Positions 28,082 to 36,511 of a stretch of DNA of 64,000 bases are shown in pieces (position 1 is the stretch's first letter; every line of letters starts with the position of its first letter). The notes below the pieces were generated by a model. It was given only the letters and a program-made list of their open reading frames with translations. It was not told the origin of the DNA and did not search any database. Source of the DNA: an uncultured Bacteroidales bacterium (GTDB taxonomy: Bacteria > Bacteroidota > Bacteroidia > Bacteroidales > F082); contig OMYA01000008.1 of assembly GCA_900315175.1 (NCBI GenBank), positions 1 through 64,000 of the forward strand, read 5' to 3'. The position numbers and the translations under genes were made by a program.

Positions 28082-29136
28082 TGAGCAGAGGTTTTATCAA
28101 AGAAGGCGACCAGGAAGAGATTCCGATGGTGCCGCCAAGGGCTCATCTGCCGAAAGGCATGCCAAACTACGTGACGCGTGAAGGTCTGGAAGCGTTGAAT
28201 AAAGAACGTGAAGACCTCGAAAATGAACGTGTCGCGGCAAATGGAAACTACATAATGAGCAATTTCATCGATGCAAAGATGAAGTTGCTCATTAATCGTA
28301 TTAATACCGCTGTGGAAGTGGATATGACCAAAGCCAATAAAGAAACCGTGAGTTTCGGAGCTTATGTGAAATACAATGGACGCACCGTGAGAATAGTAGG
28401 CGTTGATGAGGCTGATTTCTCGAAAGGCCTGCTGTCGTTTGTCTCTCCGGTGGCAAAAGCTTTGGTCGGGAAAAAGGTGGGTGACAAGTTCGAGATAAAA
28501 ATCCCTAAGGGTACGGAAAATATTGAGATTCAGGGGATTTGGTATGAACGGCAAGAGCTGGCATCGCAAGAAACGTTACATACAGATGGGATTCCTCGCT
28601 GCGCTCGGAATGACAAGTGTGATGGCGTGAAAACGTTTAATTCAAATGAGATTCCTCGACTCCCTACGGTCGCTCGGAATGACAGCAGTGTTAATGTCAT
28701 TTCGACCGAAGCGGAGCGAAGTGGAGAAATCTCAAACAAAATTGATGTTTTCGCACCGGAGGAAAACATCATGGAGTTCCTGCCGGTTGTCAATGAACGC
28801 GGCATTATTGTCGGGCGAGCTTTGCAGATGGAACTTCATAAAGGCAATAAAATACTACATCCTTCAGTGCATCTGCACGTTATAAATAATAAAGGTGAGA
28901 CTGTCAGGAGATATTGGTGGCATGTGGCATTTGGCGATGCTCCGGAAAAGACCCTTAAACGCAAAATTACGGAAACATTAGGAATATCTGGCGTTAAGCC
29001 GAAATTGAAGAGACAATATATCCGAGAAACCAAGACTGAAAAAGAGCTGGTTTACGTCTTTGTTTTAAATTCTGAAGAAAATTTGCTGAAAACTCCCGAA
29101 GTGAAAGAATATTTTGATATTTTTGCAAAAGATTAG
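28081..29136 (+). CDS. GreA/GreB-like elongation factor fused to degenerate Nudix domain, linker made of repeats
   Basis: 351 residues. Residues 1-160 are GreA/GreB-like: a helical hairpin segment (EGLEALNKEREDLENERVAA) and the C-terminal Gre fold with FVSPVAKALVGKKVGDKFEI. Gre factors enter the RNA polymerase secondary channel and stimulate transcript cleavage. Residues about 169-218 are encoded by three palindromic repeat copies. Residues about 225-351 resemble a Nudix domain (FLPVVNERGIIVGRAL, HPSVHLHVINNKGE), but the Nudix box reads GDAPEKTLKRKITETLGI, keeping only part of the REUxEE set, so hydrolysis is unlikely. The split could also mean two ancestral genes joined through repeats. It overlaps the preceding small gene by one base. 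Confidence 0.72.
   Translation: MSRGFIKEGDQEEIPMVPPRAHLPKGMPNYVTREGLEALNKEREDLENERVAANGNYIMSNFIDAKMKLLINRINTAVEVDMTKANKETVSFGAYVKYNGRTVRIVGVDEADFSKGLLSFVSPVAKALVGKKVGDKFEIKIPKGTENIEIQGIWYERQELASQETLHTDGIPRCARNDKCDGVKTFNSNEIPRLPTVARNDSSVNVISTEAERSGEISNKIDVFAPEENIMEFLPVVNERGIIVGRALQMELHKGNKILHPSVHLHVINNKGETVRRYWWHVAFGDAPEKTLKRKITETLGISGVKPKLKRQYIRETKTEKELVYVFVLNSEENLLKTPEVKEYFDIFAKD
28588..28614. repeat. Palindromic repeat S1, inside coding sequence
   Basis: A GATTCCTCGCTGCGCTCGGA-type copy, the short form of the repeat, translated in frame as IPRCARND within the GreB-Nudix linker. Confidence 0.7.
28648..28684 (-). repeat. Palindromic repeat S2, inside coding sequence
   Basis: A copy running from GAGATTCCTCGACT to TCGGAATGAC, translated as EIPRLPTVARND. 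Its orientation is opposite to S3 just downstream, so S2 and S3 can pair as a long hairpin in the mRNA. Confidence 0.75.
28695..28733 (+). repeat. Palindromic repeat S3, inside coding sequence
   Basis: A copy beginning TGTCATTTCGACCGAAGC and ending GTGGAGAAATCTC, translated in frame as VISTEAERSGEIS. The same sequence occurs between genes at 40788. Confidence 0.8.
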
Positions 29137-29156
29137 GATTCGTAAAAATATTGAAA

Positions 29157-30851
29157 ATGGTTTTTTCTCCGAAACTTTTTAAATGCCTGAAAAACTATGA
29201 CAAAACGCAGTTTTCGGCAGATGCGATGGCTGGACTTATTGTTGGAATCGTGGCGTTGCCTTTGGCAATCGCATTTGGTATTGCCTCTGGTGTCGGCCCT
29301 ACGGAAGGTCTTGTGACGGCTATCATTGCAGGATTTCTCATATCGTTTTTGGGCGGCAGCAAGGTGCAGATTGGCGGCCCGACTGGCGCATTTATCGTAA
29401 TCATTTACGGCATCATCCAGCAACACGGGTTGGGTGGACTTATGATTGCCACCATCATGGCTGGTATCATCTTGATTTTAATTGGAGTTTTCAAACTCGG
29501 AAACGTGATTAAATTCGTGCCATACCCGGTGGTTGTCGGCTTTACAGGCGGTATCGCGCTGACCATTTTCTCCACACAGATGAACGATATGTTCGGTCTC
29601 GAAATTAAAAATGTGCCAGCTAACTTTATAGAAAAATGGATTTGTTATTTCCAGAATATAACAAATATCAATTGGTGGGCTTTCGGTATCGGTGTCGTGA
29701 GTCTGCTGATTATCATTTACAGTCCGAAGATTTCGAGAAAGATACCGGGGTCGCTTGTTGCGATTGTGCTTGTGACGTTGATAGTGTGGGTGTTGGAGCG
29801 TTTCTCCGGCGTGACGGGCATCACCAAGATCGGTGATTTGTATGAGCTGCCGACTTCGATACCGGCGCCGAAAATGCCGAGTCTGGGCTTGGGTGACGGC
29901 AAGACGTTGATTCAGCTTATGACAGACCTTGCGCCGTCGGCATTCACAATAGCAATGCTTGGCGCTATCGAATCGTTGCTTTCTGCAATGGTTGCTGATG
30001 GTGTGATAGGTGACAAACATGATTCAAACACTGAGCTTATTGCGCAGGGTATAGCAAACATTGCGAGTCCGTTGTTTGGCGGCATTCCGGCAACGGGAGC
30101 CATTGCACGTACCATGACGAACATCAACAATGGAGGCAAAACACCTGTCGCCGGCTTGATTCACGCTGTGGTGCTGCTTCTGGTGCTGCTTCTGTTGGGC
30201 AGATTGGTCGGCTTGATTCCAATGCCGTGCCTCGCAGCGGTGCTTATAATGGTGTCGTATAACATGAGCGGCTGGCGTACCTTCAAGATGCTGGCAAAAA
30301 ACCCTAAATCAGATTTCGCCGTCCTTATCATGACGTTCCTCCTGACAGTGATTTTCGACCTGACAATAGCAATAGAATTGGGACTTGTCGCATCAATCGC
30401 ATTGTTCCTGAAACGTACCAATGAGGCTACAGTTATCCGTTCCTTCCATGATGAGATTGATCCAGGCGATAACACCGACATTGCCATGAGCAGTGAAGAA
30501 AAGCTGCAGATTCCTGAAGGTGTTGAAGTTTATGAGATTGACGGGCCATATTTTTTCGGTATTGCCAATAAATTCGATGAGATTGACAAATCTGTGATCG
30601 GCAAGGAATACAAGGTGCGAATCATCAGGATGAGGAAAGTTTCATTCATCGACAGTACTGGTATTCACAATCTGGAGTTGCTTTGTGATACGTGTAAGCA
30701 GCGTGGCATGATTGTGGTGCTTTCGGGTGTTAACGTTCATGTTCGCGCAACGTTGGAAAAGGCTGGATTCATAAAGAAACTGGGAGAGGAGAACGTTTGT
30801 TCGCATATCAACATCGCGCTGAAGCGGGCTGAAGAGATAGTTTCTTGCTAA
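29157..30851 (+). CDS. SulP-family anion transporter with STAS domain
   Basis: About 564 residues. The N-terminus carries the SulP opening DAMAGLIVGIVALPLAIAFG and GGPTGAFIVIIYGI; there are 10-14 membrane segments to residue about 430. A C-terminal STAS domain follows (VEVYEIDGPYFFGIANKFDE, then RKVSFIDSTGIHNLELL, which has the DSTG loop). SulP proteins move sulfate, bicarbonate or dicarboxylates by proton or sodium symport or exchange; the substrate cannot be fixed here. ATG at 29157 is preferred to TTG at 29151. It lies 20 bases after the GreB-Nudix gene. Confidence 0.9.
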   Translation: MVFSPKLFKCLKNYDKTQFSADAMAGLIVGIVALPLAIAFGIASGVGPTEGLVTAIIAGFLISFLGGSKVQIGGPTGAFIVIIYGIIQQHGLGGLMIATIMAGIILILIGVFKLGNVIKFVPYPVVVGFTGGIALTIFSTQMNDMFGLEIKNVPANFIEKWICYFQNITNINWWAFGIGVVSLLIIIYSPKISRKIPGSLVAIVLVTLIVWVLERFSGVTGITKIGDLYELPTSIPAPKMPSLGLGDGKTLIQLMTDLAPSAFTIAMLGAIESLLSAMVADGVIGDKHDSNTELIAQGIANIASPLFGGIPATGAIARTMTNINNGGKTPVAGLIHAVVLLLVLLLLGRLVGLIPMPCLAAVLIMVSYNMSGWRTFKMLAKNPKSDFAVLIMTFLLTVIFDLTIAIELGLVASIALFLKRTNEATVIRSFHDEIDPGDNTDIAMSSEEKLQIPEGVEVYEIDGPYFFGIANKFDEIDKSVIGKEYKVRIIRMRKVSFIDSTGIHNLELLCDTCKQRGMIVVLSGVNVHVRATLEKAGFIKKLGEENVCSHINIALKRAEEIVSC

Positions 30852-30869
30852 AAAAACACAACTTTTTTC

Positions 30870-30900
30870 TTGCAAATTTAAAAAATAAGCCATATATTTG
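30870..30900 (+). promoter_or_regulatory. Promoter of the glycogen operon
   Basis: TTG at 30870-30872, a 20-base spacer and TATATTTG at 30893-30900: near-consensus, 33 bases before the debranching enzyme start. Confidence 0.75.
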
Positions 30901-30932
30901 CGCTTTGTTAATATGGGCAAATAGTTTGTATT

Positions 30933-32936
30933 ATGGCTTATATCTCTTTTGAAAAACGGCAATTGGTGAACCTCGAGTTCGCGATGAACAGAGAGATTCT
31001 GCGCTCGAACCGTCTTGGCGCTTTTTATAACACCACAATAATTTGTTGTAACACAAGAAAATACCATGGCTTGTTGGTCGTCCCTCAGCCTCAGCTTGAC
31101 AATAACAATCATGTGCTGCTGTCGTCGATTGATGAGACGATAATTGCCAACAAGGAGGAATTCCATCTTGGAGTTCATGAATATCAGGATGGTACTATTG
31201 CACCACGTGGACACAAATATTTGAGAGAGTTCACGGCAGTGCCAATTCCAAAGTTAAGATATCGCATCGGAAGCTCTATTTTGACAAAAGAGCTGATTTT
31301 CGGTGAGAAAGAGTCACGTGTGCTTATACGTTACACTCTTGAAGAGGCGACACAGCCAATTGTTTTGCGTCTCACGCCATTTCTCGCCTTCCGAAACGTC
31401 CATATGTTGACGCATGAGAACTATGTGGCAAACCGTAAATATATCCCTTTGAAAAATGGTGCTGCTTGGCAGATGTATGAAAACTATGATCATCTGTGTT
31501 TCCAGCTCTCGAAAACGACGGAATACACTCATTGTCCGGATTGGTATCGTAATGTGTTTTATATCAGAGAGTTTGAGCGCGGCTATGATGCTGTCGAAGA
31601 TCTTTACGTGCCAGGGTTCTTTGAGGTGACACTGAAACCGGGCGAGAATGTTGTGGTTTCTGCTGGACTTGATGAGAGAAACCCCGCCATTTTGAAGAAA
31701 CATTTTGAAGACCAGATCGATCACCGCATCCCTTGTGACGATTTTGAACATTGCCTGCAGAATTCAGCTTTGCAGTTTATCATAAGAGGCGAGGAGGGGA
31801 CTCGTATGTATGCGGGATTCCCTTGGTTCGGCTCATGCAGTCGCGACACCTTCCTGTCGCTGCCGGGCATCTGTCTTGCCAACGATGACGAGAAGACGTT
31901 CAAAGAGATGCTTAAGTATTTCATCAGAAGGATGCAAGGACCGTTTTTCCCGCACAGATATTATCAAAAGAGTTTGTATTACACAGCTGTTGACTCACCG
32001 TTATGGTTCATCGTGAATCTTCAGAAATATGAGTCGATGCTGGGCAAAGACAGGAAAGCCATCTGGCGTGAATATGGTGATGTCGTGACAAATATTTTGG
32101 ACAGTTTCATCAAAGGAACCGATTTCAATGTGAAGGCGCAGGATAACGGACTGCTTTATGCCGGAAATGAAAACCTTGCCCTCACTTGGATGAACGTGTT
32201 CTGCGATGGTAAGCCATGGACACCGAGAACCGGATATGCTATAGAGATTAATGCATTGTGGTACAATGCGTTACGTTATGGCGTGGAATTGCTTAAAGCA
32301 GCGGATAAGAATAATTCTCGCTGTAAAGAATGGGAAAAATATACCGATAAGATTGAAAATTCGTTTGTGGAGACGTTCTATGATGACAAAAACGACAGGT
32401 TTTATGATTATGTCAACGAGAACGAGAAAAACGATATGGTGCGACCAAACATGCTGATTGCCGCCTCGTTGCGTTATTCTCCGCTTAACGACCATTTGAA
32501 GAAACGTGTTCTTGATATAACACGCTCTGAATTGCTGACAATCAGAGGGTTGCGCTCGCTGTCACCGAGAGATGTCAATTATAAAGGTGTGACCATCGGC
32601 AATCACCGTGAACGCGAGCAGGCATATCATAATGGAAGCGTATTCCCTTGGTTAATAATGCCTTACACTGATTTGTGCGTTCGTCTATACAGAAGAACAG
32701 CACTGCCTTATCTTGAAGATTTATACCAAGGCTTCGAGCAGTCGATTTTTGAGAATGGCATCGGCAGCATCTCTGAGATTTATGATGGCAATCCGCCTCA
32801 TGAGGCGCGAGGCTGCATCTCGCAGTCGACGAGCGTGGCGGCGTTGCTGTATATGAAATATGTGATAAACTGGCTGAAATACGCCACTGATGCCAATTTG
32901 TCGCGTTTTGATATTGATAACTCTAATATTATTTAG
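30933..32936 (+). CDS. Glycogen debranching enzyme (amylo-alpha-1,6-glucosidase, GH133-like)
   Basis: 667 residues. The N-terminal domain (LGAFYNTTIICCNTRKYHGL, then LVVPQPQLDNNNHVLLSSID) is the GDE_N sandwich. The C-terminal alpha/alpha barrel has AGFPWFGSCSRDTFLSLPGI, which holds the likely catalytic Asp, and AYHNGSVFPWLIMPY near residue 570. The enzyme removes alpha-1,6-linked glucose left at branch points. It is the first gene of the glycogen operon and ends two bases before the GT4 gene. Confidence 0.92.
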   Translation: MAYISFEKRQLVNLEFAMNREILRSNRLGAFYNTTIICCNTRKYHGLLVVPQPQLDNNNHVLLSSIDETIIANKEEFHLGVHEYQDGTIAPRGHKYLREFTAVPIPKLRYRIGSSILTKELIFGEKESRVLIRYTLEEATQPIVLRLTPFLAFRNVHMLTHENYVANRKYIPLKNGAAWQMYENYDHLCFQLSKTTEYTHCPDWYRNVFYIREFERGYDAVEDLYVPGFFEVTLKPGENVVVSAGLDERNPAILKKHFEDQIDHRIPCDDFEHCLQNSALQFIIRGEEGTRMYAGFPWFGSCSRDTFLSLPGICLANDDEKTFKEMLKYFIRRMQGPFFPHRYYQKSLYYTAVDSPLWFIVNLQKYESMLGKDRKAIWREYGDVVTNILDSFIKGTDFNVKAQDNGLLYAGNENLALTWMNVFCDGKPWTPRTGYAIEINALWYNALRYGVELLKAADKNNSRCKEWEKYTDKIENSFVETFYDDKNDRFYDYVNENEKNDMVRPNMLIAASLRYSPLNDHLKKRVLDITRSELLTIRGLRSLSPRDVNYKGVTIGNHREREQAYHNGSVFPWLIMPYTDLCVRLYRRTALPYLEDLYQGFEQSIFENGIGSISEIYDGNPPHEARGCISQSTSVAALLYMKYVINWLKYATDANLSRFDIDNSNII

Positions 32937-32938
32937 TT

Positions 32939-34225
32939 ATGAGAGTCTTGATGTTTGGTTGGGAGTTTCCGCCTCATATCACAGGCGGTCTCGGCACGGC
33001 TTGTTTTGGTATGACTAAAGGTCTCGCCAAGAACGGCGTGGATGTGCTTTTCGTGGTGCCTAAGGCTTTCGGCGACGAGGACCAGACCAACGTGCGAATC
33101 CTCAACGCCAGCGACGTGACTGTCGATATCGACCACGAGACGGAGCGAAGCTATTGGGATAGAGTGCAATATATGGAGATTGGCTCGAATATCATCCCTT
33201 ACGTGGGACCTGAGCAATATGCCACGATGTTTGAGGAACAGCGTCATGCCACGCAAGGCTTTCATAGCTCGGTGTTCGCGCCAAGATACGAGTTCTCGGG
33301 CAAATACGGCGCCAACCTCATGGAAGAGGTGGCACGTTACGCCCTCATCGGCTCGTCACTCGCAACGAAATATGACTTCGACGTGATTCATGCCCACGAC
33401 TGGCTGACGTATTCGGCAGGAATAGCCGCGAAAGAGACGACAGGCAAGCCTCTCGTGGTGCACATGCACGCCACCGAGTTCGACCGCTCAGGCGAGAACA
33501 TCAACACCGACGTTTATGCCATCGAAAAGAGAGGCATGGAGGCAGCAGACCTCGTTATAACGGTGAGCGACTGGACACGAAATATTGTCATCGAAAAGTA
33601 CGGAATCAACCCCGACAAGGTCATCACTGTGCATAACGCTGTGGAACCAAGCGACAAGTCACTCGACGAATACGAGAGCAGCGGCCTGAAAAACAAGGTG
33701 GTGACGTTCCTCGGACGTATAACATACCAGAAAGGCCCAGAGTATTTCGTGGAAGCGGCATACAAAATCCTGCAGGTTGACCCGACCATACATTTCGTGA
33801 TGGCAGGCACAGGCGACCTCCTGCAGAAGATGGTAAAACGTGTGGCGCAGCTCAAGATAGGAGCTAATTTCCATTTCACGGGTTTCCTCAAAGGCAACGA
33901 CGTCGACCAGATGTTCGCCATGACAGATGTCTTCGTAATGCCTTCAATATCAGAGCCTTTCGGCATCGTGCCTCTTGAGGCTATGCGACTGAAGGTGCCG
34001 GTTGTCATCTCGAAGCAGTCGGGAGTGTCGGAAGTGGTCGAACATGCACTGAAAGTCGATTTTTGGGACATCAACGGACTCGCCGACGCCATATACGGCA
34101 TCTGCAAATACAAGGCTGTGAACGACATTTTCCGTAAGGAAGGAAAAGAGGAAGTCGACAACCTCAAGTGGGAGTATGCGGCAAAAAAAATAAAGGCTGT
34201 ATATGAACGTGCCATCGGTCTGTAA
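32939..34225 (+). CDS. GT4-family glycosyltransferase of the glycogen operon
   Basis: 428 residues. The N-terminal MRVLMFGWEFPPHITGGLGT is the GT-B nucleotide-sugar enzyme opening. VVTFLGRITYQKGPEYFVEA and the EPFGIVPLEAM loop (residues about 338-348) form the donor site. It resembles glycogen/starch synthases that use ADP- or UDP-glucose; a member of this type sits beside the debranching enzyme in many Bacteroidales. Codon use is C-rich compared with neighbours, which suggests high expression. It probably elongates alpha-1,4-glucan, possibly alongside the GT3-like domain of the fusion downstream. Confidence 0.85.
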   Translation: MRVLMFGWEFPPHITGGLGTACFGMTKGLAKNGVDVLFVVPKAFGDEDQTNVRILNASDVTVDIDHETERSYWDRVQYMEIGSNIIPYVGPEQYATMFEEQRHATQGFHSSVFAPRYEFSGKYGANLMEEVARYALIGSSLATKYDFDVIHAHDWLTYSAGIAAKETTGKPLVVHMHATEFDRSGENINTDVYAIEKRGMEAADLVITVSDWTRNIVIEKYGINPDKVITVHNAVEPSDKSLDEYESSGLKNKVVTFLGRITYQKGPEYFVEAAYKILQVDPTIHFVMAGTGDLLQKMVKRVAQLKIGANFHFTGFLKGNDVDQMFAMTDVFVMPSISEPFGIVPLEAMRLKVPVVISKQSGVSEVVEHALKVDFWDINGLADAIYGICKYKAVNDIFRKEGKEEVDNLKWEYAAKKIKAVYERAIGL

Positions 34226-34270
34226 AAACACATCGAATGCGTAAAATTTATTTATAAAATAACAACAATA

Positions 34271-35365
34271 ATGAAAAAATTAGTCATATCAATCATCTTT
34301 ATTATTACAATGATTCCGGCGTTTGCGCAGATCGAGGATGAGATACAGCAAACCAAGAAGGTGAAAATCGAGAACGGCAGGGCGTATCTCCTTGAAAAAT
34401 TCCTCGATCGCGACTATGAAAAGGTTAAGGAAATCAAGGATTATTTGAAAGGATTGGAGGATGACAACTATTGCGCTTTTTATCCTTGGGAGTTGTGGCA
34501 ATTATTGTATTGGACAAGCGAATTTGATGCATTATCGGTGGAATTCAGTGTTGATTCTACAGATTTCCACGCCTTGGACAATAAGGTTATGCCTACTAAA
34601 GATCAGCTAAATCAGCAACTTTATATACATTCGATTGAGGATGAGCATATTTTGCGTTCCAATCTTCAGGATGCTCAGCTGTCAGACGAAGACGATGATT
34701 TCTTTACCATATTCTTGGATTGGAATTTAAAACCGTTAAGCTCTGAAAATCAAGAGATTGTCAATGGAAAGATTGACGATTTTCTGAAAACTTATCCTGA
34801 CAGCCGTTATGAATGGGTAGCTAAAAATGTTGTTCACAGACCATATTTGGGGGAGTCTGATTGGGGATTTGGATTCGGATTGAGTTTTGGCACAGGATTT
34901 ACAACAGGTAAGTTACAACAACCAATTTTTGCTTTGGAAATATGTGTAGGAGTTGTATATAAAAAATTTGAGCTTGATTTTGGTGTAAATGTTACATCGT
35001 TGAAGACACTATATGAGCAATCACTACCAAATGATAGCATATATCCCAAGGGTTCATCAGCAAGTGGTTTTATGCCATTTTTTTCTTTGAGTTATAATGT
35101 TTTTAAAAAAAAGTGGATAGGGATTACACCATCTGTGGGCATTGGCTTTTTGAGAGAAGGATATCCTACCAAAGATAATCCTAATAATAAGTATTTGGAT
35201 AAAAAATATACTGTTTCGCGGGCAGGTGTGGCTATTGATATAAGATTTGTGAGAATCAGATATGATTTTGGGATTACTGGTTTGGGTAAAGGAGATGGGT
35301 CTACAATGCATACTATATCATTAGGAATTGCAGGAATTGGTAGAATTCAAAAATATATTGAATAA
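34271..35365 (+). CDS. Outer-membrane-like hypothetical protein within the glycogen operon
   Basis: 364 residues. The signal peptide MKKLVISIIFIITMIPAFAQ is followed by an acidic alpha-helical region (residues 25-185, with YLLEKFLDRDYEKVKEIKDYL) and a C-terminal stretch of alternating hydrophobic strands (GFGFGLSFGTGFTTG onward) that looks like an eight-strand beta-barrel. I recognise no family. Its base composition is clearly more AT-rich than the glycogen genes on both sides, and it has no role in cytosolic glycogen metabolism, so it is probably a later insertion. No clear promoter of its own is visible in the 45-base gap before it. Confidence 0.65.
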   Translation: MKKLVISIIFIITMIPAFAQIEDEIQQTKKVKIENGRAYLLEKFLDRDYEKVKEIKDYLKGLEDDNYCAFYPWELWQLLYWTSEFDALSVEFSVDSTDFHALDNKVMPTKDQLNQQLYIHSIEDEHILRSNLQDAQLSDEDDDFFTIFLDWNLKPLSSENQEIVNGKIDDFLKTYPDSRYEWVAKNVVHRPYLGESDWGFGFGLSFGTGFTTGKLQQPIFALEICVGVVYKKFELDFGVNVTSLKTLYEQSLPNDSIYPKGSSASGFMPFFSLSYNVFKKKWIGITPSVGIGFLREGYPTKDNPNNKYLDKKYTVSRAGVAIDIRFVRIRYDFGITGLGKGDGSTMHTISLGIAGIGRIQKYIE

Positions 35366-35380
35366 TAAACACTTATAGAT

Positions 35381-36511
35381 ATGAGAAATCTTTGTTTTTA
35401 CTTCCAGGTGCATCAGCCGTACAGGCTCCGCACGTATCGTTTCTTCGATATCGGGAAACGTCATTTCTATTATGACGACTACAAAAACCGCATCACAATG
35501 CAGCGTGTGGCTGAGAGATGCTATATTCCGATGAACAACTTGATGCTCAAGAAGATAGCGGAACTTGGGAACAAGATGAAGTTCGCGATTTCGTTCTCGG
35601 GAGTCGGCATCGAACAGATGGAGGTGTACGCGCCTTATGCCTTGGAAAGCTTCAAAAAGCTTGTGGCGACAGGCAATGTGGAGGTGCTGGCAGAGACATA
35701 TTCGCATTCGGTGGCGTCGCTGATGAATAAGGACGCTTTCAAGATGGAAGTCGCTGAGCATAAACGACTTATGAAAGAGATTTTCAATGTCCGTCCGAAG
35801 ACTTTCCATAACACCGAGCTCATATATTCAAACGAAATAGGTGCTGACGTTGCAGAAATGGGCTTTGACCTCATGCTGACAGAAGGTGCAAAGCACGTGT
35901 TGGGCTGGAAGAGTCCTAACTATCTGTATGTCAATGCAATAAATCCAAAACTTAAAGTGATGCTTCGTAATTGGAAGATGAGCGACGAGATTGCTTTTAA
36001 GTTTTCGCATGAGAATTTCAAGGTAGATGATTTTGTCAATTGGCTCAACTCGATACCGGAAGAGGAGGAGGTTGTCAGTGTTTTCATTGATTACGAGACT
36101 TTCGGAGAGGCTTTGGACGCTTCGACAGGCATATTCGAGTTTATGAATTATCTGCCTGACGCGGTCTTGAAGGACACTGATTTCCAGTTGGTTACGCCGC
36201 ATCAAGTTATTGACAAGCTGCAGCCGACAGGGGTGTTCGACGCACCGATTCCGCTATCATGCCGCGATGAGGAACGTGACCTGTCAACATGGATGGGTAA
36301 CGACATGCAGGACGATGCGCTGGCGACATTGTACGGATGCTTCAAGAAGGTGAAAGCATCTAAGGATGAGGAGCTTAAGCGCGATTGGCGCACGCTTCAG
36401 GCGGCAGAGAACTTTGCTGCGATGTGCAGCAAACATGCGGGCGGGACGCCATACGACTATTACATCAATTACATGAATATTTTAACAGATTTTATTAACA
36501 GAATGAAATAA
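35381..36511 (+). CDS. GH57-family alpha-glucan hydrolase/transferase
   Basis: 376 residues. The opening LCFYFQVHQPYRLRTYRFFD has the GH57 HQP motif. KMKFAISFSGVGIEQ is motif 2, and KTFHNTELIYSNEIG holds the likely nucleophile Glu. VSVFIDYETFGEALDASTGI has the acid/base-type Asp. Family members include alpha-amylases, 4-alpha-glucanotransferases and branching enzymes; this short form sits beside glycogen phosphorylase fusions in Bacteroidales and probably trims or remodels glycogen. It abuts the following gene with no gap. Confidence 0.86.
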   Translation: MRNLCFYFQVHQPYRLRTYRFFDIGKRHFYYDDYKNRITMQRVAERCYIPMNNLMLKKIAELGNKMKFAISFSGVGIEQMEVYAPYALESFKKLVATGNVEVLAETYSHSVASLMNKDAFKMEVAEHKRLMKEIFNVRPKTFHNTELIYSNEIGADVAEMGFDLMLTEGAKHVLGWKSPNYLYVNAINPKLKVMLRNWKMSDEIAFKFSHENFKVDDFVNWLNSIPEEEEVVSVFIDYETFGEALDASTGIFEFMNYLPDAVLKDTDFQLVTPHQVIDKLQPTGVFDAPIPLSCRDEERDLSTWMGNDMQDDALATLYGCFKKVKASKDEELKRDWRTLQAAENFAAMCSKHAGGTPYDYYINYMNILTDFINRMK

